Source of the DNA: Endozoicomonas ascidiicola
GTDB lineage: Bacteria; Pseudomonadota; Gammaproteobacteria; Pseudomonadales; Endozoicomonadaceae
DNA length: 36,587 nucleotides
Assembly: GCF_001646945.1 (NCBI RefSeq)
Contig: NZ_LUTV01000002.1
Span: 710,720-747,306, forward strand
Direction of reading: 5' to 3'
Below, piece by piece: positions 16,105-27,404 of the stretch. The notes beneath the pieces were generated by a model. It saw only the letters and a program-made list of their open reading frames with translations, was not told where the DNA came from and did not search any database. Position 1 is the first letter of the stretch; every line of letters begins with the position of its first letter. The translations under genes and the position numbers were made by a program.

Positions 16105-16998
16105 ATGCATATTACCTTGCGCCAGCTGGAAATATTTCGTGCCGTTGCCCAGTTTGGCCGCGTGACCGGTGCCGCTGAAAGTCTCTATATTTCACAACCC
16201 GCCGCCAGTATGGCGTTATCTGAATTGGAAAAGCATTTAGGCCCTCTATTCGATCGAAACCAGGGCGCTGGTCTCAAAATGAATGATGCTGGCAGAGCGT
16301 TATTGCCAAAAGCCTGTGAACTGATTGATCGGGCAAAAGAGCTGGAAATGCAATTTGCAGGCACAGGTTCCTATAAGTCCGGCTTGCTGGTCATGAATGC
16401 AAGCTCAACGATTGGTAATAATCTATTGCCAAAAATGTTGTCTAAATTCAGCAAAGAGAATCAGGGGGTCAGAGTCGAAATGGATATCGATAACACCCGT
16501 GTTATCGAACAGAGGATTCTGGATTTCAAAATTGATCTGGCGGTGGTTGAGGGCACCTGCGTTCATCCGGATATTGCCGTTACTACCTGGCTGGCGGATG
16601 AGTTAGTCATCATTTGCAGACCAGGCCACCCTCTGGCAAACAAAAGCAATATTCCGCTTACCGCGTTGTCCGATGAGTTCTGGGTGCTGAGAGAGCAGGG
16701 GTCAGGTACACGAGAACTGTTCGATGAAATGATAGCGCCTCAATTGAACTCACCGAAAGTAGCGATGATTTTAAATCGCTCTGAAGCGGTCAAACAGGCG
16801 GTCAGTGATGGTGTTGGTATCGCTTGTATATCCAGCCTTGCGGCAAAATCTGCACTGGATAGTGGACATATGGCGACTATCGGAGTCATCGGGTTAAACC
16901 TCAAACGTCATTTCTATCTAATCGCGCACAAAAAAAAGTACCGAAGTGCAGTTTTTGAGCAGCTCTGTGATTTTATTGTCGGTTGGAGCCCTCTGTAG
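16105..16998 (+). CDS. LysR-family transcriptional regulator (YeiE-like)
   Basis: This is a 297-residue LysR-type regulator. The N-terminal winged helix-turn-helix reads MHITLRQLEIFRAVAQFGRVTGAAESLYISQPAASMALSELEKHLG. A helical linker and an effector domain follow (about 88-297), with the RPGHPLA segment and the VSDGVGIACIS block near the end. The MHITLRQLE start and the domain pattern are closest to YeiE/CbbR-like members, but the ligand is unknown. The nearest divergent gene is the 59-residue small gene, about 230 nt away, which may be a target. A stem-loop (CTTGTTGA at 17012-17019 with TCAACAAG at 17032-17039) follows the stop and may act as a weak terminator. Confidence 0.9.
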   Translation: MHITLRQLEIFRAVAQFGRVTGAAESLYISQPAASMALSELEKHLGPLFDRNQGAGLKMNDAGRALLPKACELIDRAKELEMQFAGTGSYKSGLLVMNASSTIGNNLLPKMLSKFSKENQGVRVEMDIDNTRVIEQRILDFKIDLAVVEGTCVHPDIAVTTWLADELVIICRPGHPLANKSNIPLTALSDEFWVLREQGSGTRELFDEMIAPQLNSPKVAMILNRSEAVKQAVSDGVGIACISSLAAKSALDSGHMATIGVIGLNLKRHFYLIAHKKKYRSAVFEQLCDFIVGWSPL

Positions 16999-17326
16999 GT
17001 TGCGTTGATCGCTTGTTGATTTGTAAAAAATTCAACAAGTTTAAGTTGCATAAGTTCTATCTTGCACTAAGCGGTGTGATGGTTTGAGCCCGGTTAACCG
17101 GTATTTTCAGTATTAAATTTCACAGGTACAAGTGCTGTTGCAGTTGAATGTAGGTAGTAATACCAATATAATGCAGCCCGCTGGGATGTCGGAATTCATC
17201 ACACTAATAACAGATGCTGACACATTCCAATATTGTTCGTAAAAGACAGTTGTGCGATGTGTAAGCGGTAATCATTTACTCCCGGTTCTCTTGAGATACA
17301 AGAGTTCGAGCTGTAGTAACGGAAGT
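16999..17326. other. Leader region of the ATP synthase operon
   Basis: This 328-nt gap contains the weak LysR stem-loop at 17012-17039 and a perfect 12-bp palindrome, CCGGTTAACCGG, at 17090-17101. It also contains a sigma-70-type promoter at 17144-17172. From the predicted start the atp leader is about 150 nt. No gene is evident in it. Confidence 0.6.
17144..17172 (+). promoter_or_regulatory. Sigma-70-type promoter of the atp operon
   Basis: The -35 TTGAAT at 17144-17149 and a perfect -10 TATAAT at 17167-17172 are separated by the optimal 17 bp. Transcription would start near 17179, about 150 nt before atpI. The palindrome at 17090-17101 lies about 43 bp upstream of the -35 box, where an activator could bind. 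Confidence 0.72.
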
Positions 17327-17803
17327 ATGTCAGAAGCAAAAGCCTGGAAGCACCAAATGGCAATGCGTAGTGATGAGTGGGCCGGTTTTTGGAAAAACAA
17401 AACGGTTCATACTGATCGCCGCCAATACGCATGGCTTCAGTCACCACCGGTTTACCGAGTTGTTGTGGCTCAGTTTGCTGTCTGTACAGTGCTCACTCTT
17501 GCACTGCTCCCCCTGGGAACTTATTTTGCGCTGTCATCCTTGTTGGGTGGTTTGTGCTGTGCATTGCCAAATGCGTACTTTGTTGGCAAAGCATTTCGGT
17601 ATCGCGGAGCTCGCTCCGCAAAACAAATTGTCAGCTCATTCTATCGTGGAGAAGCAGGCAAGTTGGTGTTGACCACCGTCGGTTTTATTCTGATTTTTAC
17701 ACAGGTAAAACCGATAGAGCCGCTGGCACTGTTTGGCGCGTTTGTCGCAGTTCAGTCGGTCAGTTGGTTTGCACCATTGCTGGTGGTTCGCCGGCAAAGT
17801 TGA
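17327..17803 (+). CDS. atpI: ATP synthase assembly protein I
   Basis: This is a protein of about 158 residues at the head of the atp operon. A polar N-terminal segment (MSEAKAWKHQ...) is followed by four hydrophobic helices from VYRVVVAQFAVCTVLTL onward. Family features are LLGGLCCALPNAYFVGKAFRYRGARSAKQIVSSFYRGEAGK and the helical tail. AtpI helps assemble the c-ring and is not part of the finished enzyme. The frame is open to 17252, but the residues before 17327 do not look like AtpI, and GGAAG sits immediately before the chosen ATG. It ends about 170 nt before atpB. Confidence 0.88.
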   Translation: MSEAKAWKHQMAMRSDEWAGFWKNKTVHTDRRQYAWLQSPPVYRVVVAQFAVCTVLTLALLPLGTYFALSSLLGGLCCALPNAYFVGKAFRYRGARSAKQIVSSFYRGEAGKLVLTTVGFILIFTQVKPIEPLALFGAFVAVQSVSWFAPLLVVRRQS

Positions 17804-17926
17804 ACTAATGAAAGTGTGGATAAAAAAACAGTTTGAACTGTTGTGCTGAGTTAGCTGGAAAGTTAGGTGGAAGAGTTACTTCAAGTTATGACAGGATGCC
17901 TCTTAGAGGCGGAGTTGAGCGCTTGA

Positions 17927-18856
<930 letters not shown>

Positions 18857-18870
18857 GTGATAGAAAGGTA

Positions 18871-18902
18871 AGTGGGCAGAGTGTGAAAGCAGTTTGCCCA
18901 CT
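18871..18902 (+). repeat. Stem-loop between atpB and atpE
   Basis: AGTGGGCA at 18871-18878 pairs with TGCCCACT at 18895-18902 around a 16-nt loop. No T-run follows. It may set relative expression of atpE, whose product is needed in about ten copies per complex, or protect the message. Confidence 0.5.
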
Positions 18903-18913
18903 GGATAGATTAA

Positions 18914-19219
<306 letters not shown>

Positions 19220-19304
19220 GCAAAGACGTTAATGCCCGACTGGCCTGACGCGTTATGAGTAGCTCTAAATTCTTATAAAGATTTTTAGCGAAAATGACGC
19301 CAGG

Positions 19305-19357
19305 AAAGTACGTAGTACTTTTCGATAGGCGGGCTTACTGTGAAAGCATTAGCCCGC
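19305..19357 (+). repeat. Two stem-loops in the atpE-atpF gap
   Basis: The first is AAAGTAC at 19305-19311 with GTACTTT at 19315-19321 around GTA. The second is GCGGGCT at 19329-19335 with AGCCCGC at 19351-19357. They sit in a 224-nt gap that is only tens of nucleotides long in many relatives. Neither is followed by a T-run. The stretch may be an inserted repeat, and atpF retains its own strong Shine-Dalgarno sequence downstream. Confidence 0.5.
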
Positions 19358-19443
19358 AGTTGTATAAAGTATTGGTACTGAAAGTCGGAAGGCAAGGCTC
19401 TGAGACGAGCCAACGACATTAACAAGAAGCAAGAGGTGGTGGC

Positions 19444-19914
19444 GTGAATTTAAATGCAACTCTGATCGGCCAATCCATCGCTTTTATGTTCTTTGTGTGG
19501 TTCTGCATGAAATATGTATGGCCACCGCTGACACAGATACTGAGCGACCGACAGAAAAAAATAGCCGATGGTCTGGCTGCTGCTGATAAAGCAGAAAATG
19601 ACCTGGCTCAAGCCAATGAAAAAGTCGCTGAACTGCTGAAAGAAGCCAGAGTGGAAGCTCAGGGTATTCTTGAGCTGGCGAACAAACGTGCAAGTCAGAT
19701 TGTAGACGAAGCAAAAGAACAGGCTCGTGCCGAAGGCGATCGCCTCAAGGCTGCGGCAGCTGCTGAAATTGAGCAGGATGCCAACCGTGCCCGTGAAGCC
19801 CTTCGTACCCAGGTGGCCACGCTGGCAGTAGCCGGTGCCGAACGTATTCTGGGCGAACGTCTGGATGAAGCGGCAAATGGTAAGCTGGTTGATGACTTGG
19901 CGTCTGAACTTTAA
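19444..19914 (+). CDS. atpF: ATP synthase F0 subunit b
   Basis: This 156-residue peripheral-stalk subunit is the same length as E. coli AtpF. One N-terminal membrane helix ([26 protein letters not shown]) is followed by a long charged helix with the heptad-like pattern that forms the right-handed coiled coil, and the tail [20 protein letters not shown]. The start is GTG at 19444, supported by AGAGGTGG just upstream and by exact alignment of MNLNAT with E. coli. Only 14 nt separate it from atpH. Confidence 0.97.
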   Translation: MNLNATLIGQSIAFMFFVWFCMKYVWPPLTQILSDRQKKIADGLAAADKAENDLAQANEKVAELLKEARVEAQGILELANKRASQIVDEAKEQARAEGDRLKAAAAAEIEQDANRAREALRTQVATLAVAGAERILGERLDEAANGKLVDDLASEL

Positions 19915-19928
19915 GAGGGCAGGAGATC

Positions 19929-20462
19929 ATGGAATTAACCACATGTGCCCGCCCTTACGCCAAAGCGGCGTTTGAGTATGCCCGTAATGAGTCGCTACTG
20001 GCTCGCTGGTCTGAAATGCTGTCACTAAGTGCCAGCGTGACCGCGTACCAGAAAGTAGTTGATATGCTGAGCAACCCTCAACTGAGTGGCGCACAGCAGG
20101 CAGATATTATTATCGGGCTTTGCCAGGACAGTCTGGATAAGTCGTTTGAAAACTACCTGCGGGTATTGTCAGAACATCGTCGTTTGCAGCTATTGCCTGA
20201 AATCGCGGTTCTGTACGCCCAGTTGAGAGCAGAAGAAGAACGCTCCCAAAAGGTATTTGTGACTTCAGCCTATCCGTTGAGTCAGGCACAGCAAGATAAG
20301 CTGGCTGAAAAAATGGCGGCCCGTCTAGGGCGTTCTGTCCAATTGGAGACAGAAATCGACAGTAAAATTATAGGTGGCGTTATCGTCAAAGCGGGTGACA
20401 TGGTCATTGATGGCAGTCTCCGCGCCCGGCTGAACAAGCTGGCCGATGCGATGATTTCCTGA
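19929..20462 (+). CDS. atpH: ATP synthase F1 subunit delta
   Basis: This 177-residue peripheral-stalk subunit joins subunit b to the alpha subunits. It starts MELTTCARPYAKAAFEYAR, the usual delta-subunit opening, and ends with IGGVIVKAGDMVIDGSLRARLNKLADAM, the conserved C-terminal block. AGGAG precedes the ATG. It is followed by an unusually long 288-nt gap before atpA that contains an ERIC-like repeat. Confidence 0.96.
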   Translation: MELTTCARPYAKAAFEYARNESLLARWSEMLSLSASVTAYQKVVDMLSNPQLSGAQQADIIIGLCQDSLDKSFENYLRVLSEHRRLQLLPEIAVLYAQLRAEEERSQKVFVTSAYPLSQAQQDKLAEKMAARLGRSVQLETEIDSKIIGGVIVKAGDMVIDGSLRARLNKLADAMIS

Positions 20463-20576
20463 GTATTGAACCTTTCATGGAGCCACGGCGCTCATGAACC
20501 GTAAAGGTACAGTTTTACTCATCATGTGCATCAGCAACAAAGTTCATGGCCATTGGCAGCAGGCGATAGCGTCGGT

Positions 20577-20718
20577 TTAGAGAATTTAAGCCCAAAGGAT
20601 TTGGAGTTGATACGCGGCGGCAAGGGAGCGAATCCCAGGAGCTTAGATAGCTAAGTGACTGGGGTGAGTGAGAGCAGCCAACAAAGTAGCAACTTCAAAG
20701 GCGACGGGCATAAGACTG
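20577..20718. repeat. ERIC-like palindromic repeat between atpH and atpA
   Basis: The core CTAAGTGACTGGGGTGAG at 20651-20668 and its partner side GAATCCCAGGAGCTTAGA (20630-20647) match the two conserved arms of the enterobacterial repetitive intergenic consensus, as I remember it. The flanking GGCGGCAAGGGAG and GCAACTTCAAAGGCGACGGG also match the outer ERIC blocks. The unit is about 130-140 nt. Its centre folds as CTTAG-ATAG-CTAAG extended by CCCAG/CTGGG. ERIC-like similarity may run on to about 20745, in which case it supplies part of the atpA ribosome-binding region. Confidence 0.8.
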
Positions 20719-20750
20719 TATTTTTTGCGGTAGAGTGAGGCAGGTAAGCT

Positions 20751-22295
20751 ATGCAGCAACTGAATCCTTCCGAGATCAGTGACATCATCAAGAGCCGAAT
20801 TGAGCAACTTGATGTGTCCAGTGAAGCCCAGAATGAGGGCACGATTGTCAGCGTAACTGACGGTATTGTACGTATTCATGGTCTGGCTGATGCCATGTAC
20901 GGGGAGATGATTAAATTCCCGGGCAATGTTTACGGCATGGCACTGAACCTTGAGCGCGACTCTGTTGGTACAGTAGTTCTTGGTGACTACGGTGATCTGG
21001 CAGAAGGCCAGAAAGTACAATGCACCGGCCGAATCCTTGAAGTGCCAGTAGGTAACGAACTGCTGGGTCGCGTTGTCGACGCACTGGGTACTCCGATTGA
21101 TGGAAAAGGTGCACTCAACACCACGCAAACTTCTCCTATTGAAAAAGTAGCTCCAGGCGTAATCGCACGTCAGCCAGTTGATGAACCCGTTCAGACTGGT
21201 TATAAAGCGGTAGATGCCATGGTGCCAATCGGTCGCGGCCAGCGTGAGCTGATCATCGGTGACCGTCAGACCGGTAAAACCGCACTCGCTATCGATGCCA
21301 TCATCAACCAGAAAGGCACTGGCGTTAAGTGTGTCTACGTTGCGATTGGTCAGAAGCAATCCACCATTGCTAACGTAGTGCGGAAGCTGGAAGAACACGG
21401 CGCGATGGACCACACCATTGTGGTTGCTGCCGGTGCTTCTGACCCTGCGGCTATGCAATTCCTGGCACCATTCGCTGGTTGCTCCATGGGTGAATACTTC
21501 CGTGACCGCGGTGAAGACGCTCTGATCGTTTATGATGATCTGACTAAACAAGCTTGGGCTTATCGTCAAATCTCCCTGCTGCTCCGTCGTCCACCAGGCC
21601 GTGAAGCATACCCGGGTGACGTCTTCTATCTTCACTCTCGTCTTCTGGAGCGTGCAGCTCGAGTTAATACAGACTACGTTGAAAAGTTCACCAACGGCGA
21701 AGTGAAAGGCAAAACCGGTTCCCTGACTGCGCTGCCAATCATTGAAACGCAAGCGGGTGACGTATCTGCTTTCGTACCGACCAACGTAATCTCTATTACC
21801 GACGGTCAGATCTTCCTGGAAACTGACCTGTTCAACGCGGGTATTCGTCCTGCGATGAACGCCGGTGTGTCCGTATCCCGGGTAGGTGGTGCTGCTCAGA
21901 CCAAGATCATCAAGAAATTGGGTGGCGGTATTCGTCTGGCGTTGGCTCAGTATCGTGAACTTCAGGCATTTGCCCAGTTTGCTTCCGATCTGGACGAAGC
22001 GACCCGTAAGCAGCTGGAACACGGTCAGCGAGTTACCGAGCTGATGAAGCAGACTCAGTATGCGCCGATGTCGGTTGCAACAATGGGTCTGGTGATTTTC
22101 GCTGCAGAGAAAGGTTATCTTGCAGACGTTGCCCTGAACAAGATTGGTGCCTTTGAAGGCGCGTTGATCAGTTATGCCAATGCAGAGCACGCAGCTCTGA
22201 TGGCGAAGATCAATGAATCCGGTGACTACAACGGCGAGATTGAAGCTGGCCTGAAAGAAGTCATTGAGAAGTTCAAGGCTACCCAGACTTGGTGA
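20751..22295 (+). CDS. atpA: ATP synthase F1 subunit alpha
   Basis: This 514-residue nucleotide-binding, non-catalytic F1 subunit has its P-loop GDRQTGKT at 170-177, the alpha-type Gln. The visible family blocks include [50 protein letters not shown] and [20 protein letters not shown]. The start [17 protein letters not shown] aligns with E. coli AtpA, and GAGGCAGG lies before the ATG. Long antisense frames over this gene (for example 20643-22190) are codon-usage shadows. It is separated from atpG by 116 nt holding a three-hairpin repeat. Confidence 0.98.
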   Translation: MQQLNPSEISDIIKSRIEQLDVSSEAQNEGTIVSVTDGIVRIHGLADAMYGEMIKFPGNVYGMALNLERDSVGTVVLGDYGDLAEGQKVQCTGRILEVPVGNELLGRVVDALGTPIDGKGALNTTQTSPIEKVAPGVIARQPVDEPVQTGYKAVDAMVPIGRGQRELIIGDRQTGKTALAIDAIINQKGTGVKCVYVAIGQKQSTIANVVRKLEEHGAMDHTIVVAAGASDPAAMQFLAPFAGCSMGEYFRDRGEDALIVYDDLTKQAWAYRQISLLLRRPPGREAYPGDVFYLHSRLLERAARVNTDYVEKFTNGEVKGKTGSLTALPIIETQAGDVSAFVPTNVISITDGQIFLETDLFNAGIRPAMNAGVSVSRVGGAAQTKIIKKLGGGIRLALAQYRELQAFAQFASDLDEATRKQLEHGQRVTELMKQTQYAPMSVATMGLVIFAAEKGYLADVALNKIGAFEGALISYANAEHAALMAKINESGDYNGEIEAGLKEVIEKFKATQTW

Positions 22296-22310
22296 TTGAT
22301 ATTGTCGGCT

Positions 22311-22377
22311 TTCCCTTGCTGGGAAAACCGACCTACGAAATAAATGTAGGTCGGTTCACCGTAGGTGAGCCGACAAT
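22311..22377. repeat. Three-hairpin element with 9-bp inverted ends (atpA-atpG)
   Basis: ATTGTCGGC at 22311-22319 and its exact complement GCCGACAAT at 22369-22377 bound a 67-nt unit. Inside are three stems: TTTCCC/GGGAAA at 22320-22335, CCGACCTAC/GTAGGTCGG around GAAATAAAT, and TTCACC/GGTGAG-type pairing around GTA. The centre stem can compete with the outer ends because both contain CCGAC/GTCGG. The fold resembles a cloverleaf. It could be a miniature mobile or REP-like element, or an mRNA processing site in the operon. Confidence 0.7.
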
Positions 22378-22411
22378 TAGCCAGCCAACTGCTGGAGGTT
22401 AAGAACAGATT

Positions 22412-23272
22412 ATGGCCGGTGCAAAAGAGATAAGGACGCAGATATCGTCCATTAAAAGTACGCAGAAAATCACCAGCGCCATGGAAATGGTGGCGGCGAG
22501 TAAAATGCGTAGAGCCCAGGAGCGGATGCAAACCAGCCGCCCTTATGCGGATCGCATTCGTCAGGTGGTAGGACACATTGCCAACGCCAACGCTGAATAT
22601 GAACACAGCTTCATGGTCGAGCGCGAAGTGAAACGGGTTGGCTACGTTATTGTTTCTACCGACCGTGGCCTGTGCGGAGGCTTGAACATCAACCTGTTCA
22701 AGAAAACCGTAGAGGACATGAAGGCCTGGAATGATAAAAACGTTGAGATTGACCTCTGTCTGATTGGCAGCAAAGCCGTCTCCTTCTTCCGCAGTTATGG
22801 CGGAAATGTTGTAGCAGCCCTGACCCACATCGGTGATGCACCGAACATTGCCGACCTCATTGGTGGTGTAAAAGTCATGCTGGACAGCTATGAAGATGGG
22901 CGGATTGATCGCTTGTTCGTGGTGCAGAATGAATTCGTCAACACCATGACCCAGAAGCCTGACATTTTGCAGCTGCTGCCACTGGTTCCTGATGACGATG
23001 AGTCCCTGAAAAGACCATGGGATTATCTGTATGAGCCCGATGCCAAAGAGTTGTTGGATGGTCTGCTGGTGCGCTATATCGAATCTCAGGTATTTCAGGC
23101 GGTTGTTGAAAACAATGCCTGTGAACAGGCAGCGCGGATGGTTGCGATGAAGAGCGCCACCGACAACGCCGGTGACCTGATTGATGATTTGCAGCTGGTG
23201 TACAACAAGGCTCGACAGTCGGCGATTACACAAGAATTGTCAGAAATTGTAAGCGGCGCCGCTGCGGTATAA
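22412..23272 (+). CDS. atpG: ATP synthase F1 subunit gamma
   Basis: This 286-residue central rotor shaft has the conserved N-terminal helix [38 protein letters not shown] and the C-terminal helix with [35 protein letters not shown]. Both form the coiled coil inside the alpha-beta hexamer. The middle [11 protein letters not shown] block is also conserved. GGAGG precedes the ATG by about 12 nt. Length agrees with E. coli (287). The gap to atpD is 55 nt. Confidence 0.97.
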   Translation: MAGAKEIRTQISSIKSTQKITSAMEMVAASKMRRAQERMQTSRPYADRIRQVVGHIANANAEYEHSFMVEREVKRVGYVIVSTDRGLCGGLNINLFKKTVEDMKAWNDKNVEIDLCLIGSKAVSFFRSYGGNVVAALTHIGDAPNIADLIGGVKVMLDSYEDGRIDRLFVVQNEFVNTMTQKPDILQLLPLVPDDDESLKRPWDYLYEPDAKELLDGLLVRYIESQVFQAVVENNACEQAARMVAMKSATDNAGDLIDDLQLVYNKARQSAITQELSEIVSGAAAV

Positions 23273-23318
23273 AGCGCCCGCAGCCGCATAAAAAGCGCGG
23301 TCGGAAAATAGAAGGTGA

Positions 23319-24704
<1,386 letters not shown>

Positions 24705-24711
24705 CCGCTAC

Positions 24712-24777
24712 CCGTTGTCCGATGACCGTTATCCGCAAGAGCGCTGCTTTTTACGGATAACGGAATGCGGTCAACGG
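24712..24777. repeat. Nested inverted repeats between atpD and atpC
   Basis: An inner perfect 10-bp stem, CCGTTATCCG at 24726-24735 with CGGATAACGG at 24754-24763, lies within an outer stem, CCGTTGTCCG at 24712-24721 with CGGTCAACGG at 24768-24777 (nine of ten match). The two left arms are near copies of each other, as are the two right arms, so alternative pairings exist. No T-run follows. It may attenuate or process the message before epsilon, which is needed in one copy. Confidence 0.65.
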
Positions 24778-24803
24778 ATGACGACCCGAAGGGGGAAAAC
24801 ATT

Positions 24804-25229
24804 ATGGCTTTAACCGTAGATTGCGACATCGTAAGCGCCGAAGAAGAGATCTTCAAAGGCCAGGTAGAGATGTTAATCGCTACCGGCGTGATGGGTGATT
24901 TGGGTATTTCTCCAGGCCACGCACCATTGCTGACTGAACTGAGCCCTGGCCCAATTCGTCTGGTAACTGAAGGCGGTAATGAAGAAGTCTTCTATGTGTC
25001 TGGCGGCTTTCTGGAAGTTCAGCCAACACAAGTAAAGATTCTGGCAGATACAGCACTTCGCGCAGATGACATGAATGAAGCTGCGGCTGAAGAAGCCAAG
25101 CGTCAGGCTGAAAAAGCACTTGAGAAGCAAAGCGGTGACTTTGACTACTCCAGAGCGGCAACTCAGTTGGCGGAAGCCGCTGCTCAACTTAGAACGCTTC
25201 AGGCGATTCGTAAAAAAATGGGTAAGTGA
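24804..25229 (+). CDS. atpC: ATP synthase F1 subunit epsilon
   Basis: This 141-residue subunit (E. coli has 139) sits on the rotor and can inhibit ATP hydrolysis. The N-terminal beta-sandwich contains [26 protein letters not shown] and [19 protein letters not shown]. The C-terminal two-helix domain ([20 protein letters not shown] and onward) is complete. The frame is open to 24765, but the ATG at 24804 has GGGGGAA at good spacing and the family-typical start [17 protein letters not shown]. It is the last gene of the operon. Confidence 0.96.
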   Translation: MALTVDCDIVSAEEEIFKGQVEMLIATGVMGDLGISPGHAPLLTELSPGPIRLVTEGGNEEVFYVSGGFLEVQPTQVKILADTALRADDMNEAAAEEAKRQAEKALEKQSGDFDYSRAATQLAEAAAQLRTLQAIRKKMGK

Positions 25230-25242
25230 GCTAGCTGATTTC

Positions 25243-25272
25243 AAAAAAACCCTGCTATTGCAGGGTTTTTTT
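25243..25272 (+). terminator. Terminator of the atp operon
   Basis: A7-CCCTGC (25243-25255), a TATT loop and GCAGGG-T7 (25260-25272) form a 13-bp perfect hairpin ending in a T-run, 14 nt after the atpC stop. The A-run on the left makes it usable in both directions. Confidence 0.95.
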
Positions 25273-25306
25273 ATGCGTGATATTTATTACTGGAATAGTT
25301 GATCGC

Positions 25307-25675
25307 AAACTCCAGAAAACTCGTTCCCTCGTTCGGAGTCTGTAGCAAAACTCTCAACCAACTCGTTCCCATGCTCCAGAGGGTGTCGCAAAAGGTATAT
25401 TGATAAGGATAAAACACTTAATCGTCATCTCCGCGCAGGCGGAGATCCACTGTTCGTGGTAGGTTCCCGCCTACGCGGGAACGACGATATTAGAATATTT
25501 AGCCCTTCTCACCCTTTCGCGACAATCTCGCTCCAGCGTGAGAATGCATACTGGCCAAACTATGTGTGAAAAAATCATTTTCGCACTTGCTTTGGGCGCT
25601 TCACGCAGGTTAGTTCATTCACGGATGCTTTGGTATGCGTTCCCACGCGGAGCATGAACGAGGTTTCTGGAGTTT
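25307..25675. repeat. Composite element with 20-bp terminal inverted repeats
   Basis: The ends at 25307-25326 and 25656-25675 are inverted copies matching at 19 of 20 positions; the left end reads AAACTCCAGAAAACTCGTTC. Within the 369-nt unit are two further palindromes: ATCTCCGC-GCAG-GCGGAGAT at 25427-25446 and GTTCCCGC-CTAC-GCGGGAAC at 25463-25482, together flanked by ATCGTC (25421-25426) and GACGAT (25483-25488). There are also several degenerate CTCGTTCCC/GCTCC copies. No coding frame of note is present. It looks like a non-autonomous miniature element into which REP-like repeats have been added. Confidence 0.72.
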
Positions 25676-25687
25676 TTCAACGGCCGC

Positions 25688-26410
25688 TTAAGGCTGTTGT
25701 CGTGTAGCTGCCACCACCACTTCCCGCACACAAACATTCTGTGGCATGTTGTATGCAAAACTCACACAATCGGCAATATCATTGGCATGGATTGCACCGC
25801 CAATACTGTCCTTCCAACCTTCATAACCTTCTTTAATTTCATCGCTGGTGGTATGACTCAATAGTTCTGTTTCAACAGCGCCTGGTGCAACAACAATTAT
25901 ACGAACATTATCGTTAGCAACTTCTTCGCGCAGGGTTTCGGTGATGCCATGAACTGCGTACTTGGTACCACAATAAGCCACATGATTTGGGAAGCCTTTA
26001 ATACCAGCCACAGAGCTGATATTAATGATGGTCCCGGCTTTACGCTCCTGCATGGATTTCACGACACAGTGAATTCCATTCAGTAAACCTTTGACGTTTA
26101 CATCCAACATAGCATCCCATTCGGCAGGGTCTTGAGTAGCTGCTGATCCTAACTGCATTAATCCAGCATTGTTTACCAGACAGTCTACTGGCCCGAAGGT
26201 TTCTTCTGCTTCAGCAATAGCGGCTTTCACCGCGTCACGATCAGTGACATCAACCTTTCGGTTAAGTGTGTTCGGTAAATTTAGAGCATCCAGCCGATCA
26301 ACACGACGCGCCAACAGAAGCAATGGATGGCCTTGGCCACTCAACTGCCTGGCAATTGCTTCACCAATACCAGAGCTCGCGCCTGTAATGACTACCAGTG
26401 GCTTTGACAT
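25688..26410 (-). CDS. Short-chain dehydrogenase/reductase
   Basis: This is a 240-residue classical SDR oxidoreductase. It has the dinucleotide-binding TGASSGIG at 9-16, NNAG at 80-83, and the catalytic Ser133, Tyr146 and Lys150 (YCGTK). The Arg pair after the second beta strand (LLARRVDRL) suggests a preference for NADP(H). The overall sequence is closest to the YdfG-like serine/3-hydroxy acid dehydrogenase group, but the substrate is not determined. It is divergent from a LysR gene 146 nt away, which in intact form would be its likely regulator. Confidence 0.9.
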   Translation of the reverse strand: MSKPLVVITGASSGIGEAIARQLSGQGHPLLLLARRVDRLDALNLPNTLNRKVDVTDRDAVKAAIAEAEETFGPVDCLVNNAGLMQLGSAATQDPAEWDAMLDVNVKGLLNGIHCVVKSMQERKAGTIINISSVAGIKGFPNHVAYCGTKYAVHGITETLREEVANDNVRIIVVAPGAVETELLSHTTSDEIKEGYEGWKDSIGGAIHANDIADCVSFAYNMPQNVCVREVVVAATRQQP

Positions 26411-26556
26411 GTAACATACCCTTCATTTATTTCGGATATCCGGCAAGCCGGAAAGAACGGAGGTCACTCTACGGGTTATACCCCATACACAGAAATACCG
26501 TTTAGTTAGATCATCCATAATCGGTAATTATCTCTGGTTCTGTATCTGGTGCTCTT

Positions 26557-27386
26557 ATGGATGTTCGTCTGCTCAAACAGTTTGTTGCAATTTATGAAGA
26601 GCAAAGTATTTCGAAGGCGGCTGCGCGTACTTTTGTGTCACAGCCAGCGTTATCAAACGCGATCAGACATCTTGAAGAAGAGCTGGGAAGTTTACTGTTT
26701 AACCGAAGCAAGCGAGGGGTAACTCCAACCCGGGAAGCTGAGCAACTCTATCCAATGGCTACAAGAGTTATTAATGAGCTGGAAAGGATTCCTGAGCGTT
26801 TGAAAGCACAACATAAACGGCAGACTATCTCTATTGCCGTGATGCCAGAACTTCCCCACCATTACATGGGCGAGTTCCTGAGGCAAATTCAAGATAGTCT
26901 GTCCGGTACGCAAATTATTCTCAAACATCTGGGGGCACCTGCAGAAGCACGAATCATACTGGATTCCATGAAGCGTGAAGATGAATTGTTTTTTCCACTC
27001 TGGCGGGAAGAGTATGTATTTTGTGTTCATAAAGACCACCCTCTTTCCACTAAAGAAGAGATTAGCCTGGGAGACCTGAATCAACAGGCATTTGTTATTT
27101 GCCCTCCCTGTGAAGCTCATCAGAGAACACTGGGTCTTTAAGCCAGCATGGTCTTGATGTGGATATAGTTGCCAGCGTGGATACAAAGGATCAGGTGGCA
27201 ATGTTGTTGTTGGCGAACCAGGGGGTTTCTTTTTTACCACAGGGTATGGCAAAAGCGTGGCCCGAACTATGTATAAAAACGTACCTTGGGCCAACAGATT
27301 TCCGACAGGTAGGAATTGCTTGTTCCAGCAGCCGACCATTATCACCTGCACTGCAGATGGTTTTGCAGTCATTCAAACAGAAATAG
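26557..27386 (+). pseudogene. LysR-family regulator split by a frameshift
   Basis: The first frame (26557-27141) encodes a LysR helix-turn-helix (LKQFVAIYEEQSISKAAARTFVSQPALSNAIRHLEEELG) and most of the effector domain. It stops after HQRTLGL. The missing C-terminal part continues directly in another frame: SLSQHGLDVDIVASVDTKDQ, then VAMLLLANQGVSFLPQGMAKAW and on to 27386. A one-base loss near 27130-27140 explains the break; restored, the protein would have about 276 residues. It could be a real inactivation or a sequencing error. A terminator follows the restored reading frame, and the SDR gene lies divergent upstream. Confidence 0.85.
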
Positions 27387-27404
27387 GAGGTCGATTCAGC
27401 ATCT

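Noticed and set aside
20643-22190. Long antisense open frame (515 codons) over atpA
   Set aside because: It mirrors the strongly conserved atpA coding frame; its translation is Cys/His/Thr-rich without any domain, typical of a shadow frame.
22311-22377. Cloverleaf-like element considered as a tRNA
   Set aside because: There are no acceptor-end, T-loop or D-loop sequence features, and the stems are the wrong lengths.
22226-23233. Antisense open frame (335 codons) over atpG
   Set aside because: It lies entirely opposite atpG and the end of atpA, with no start signals and no recognisable domain.
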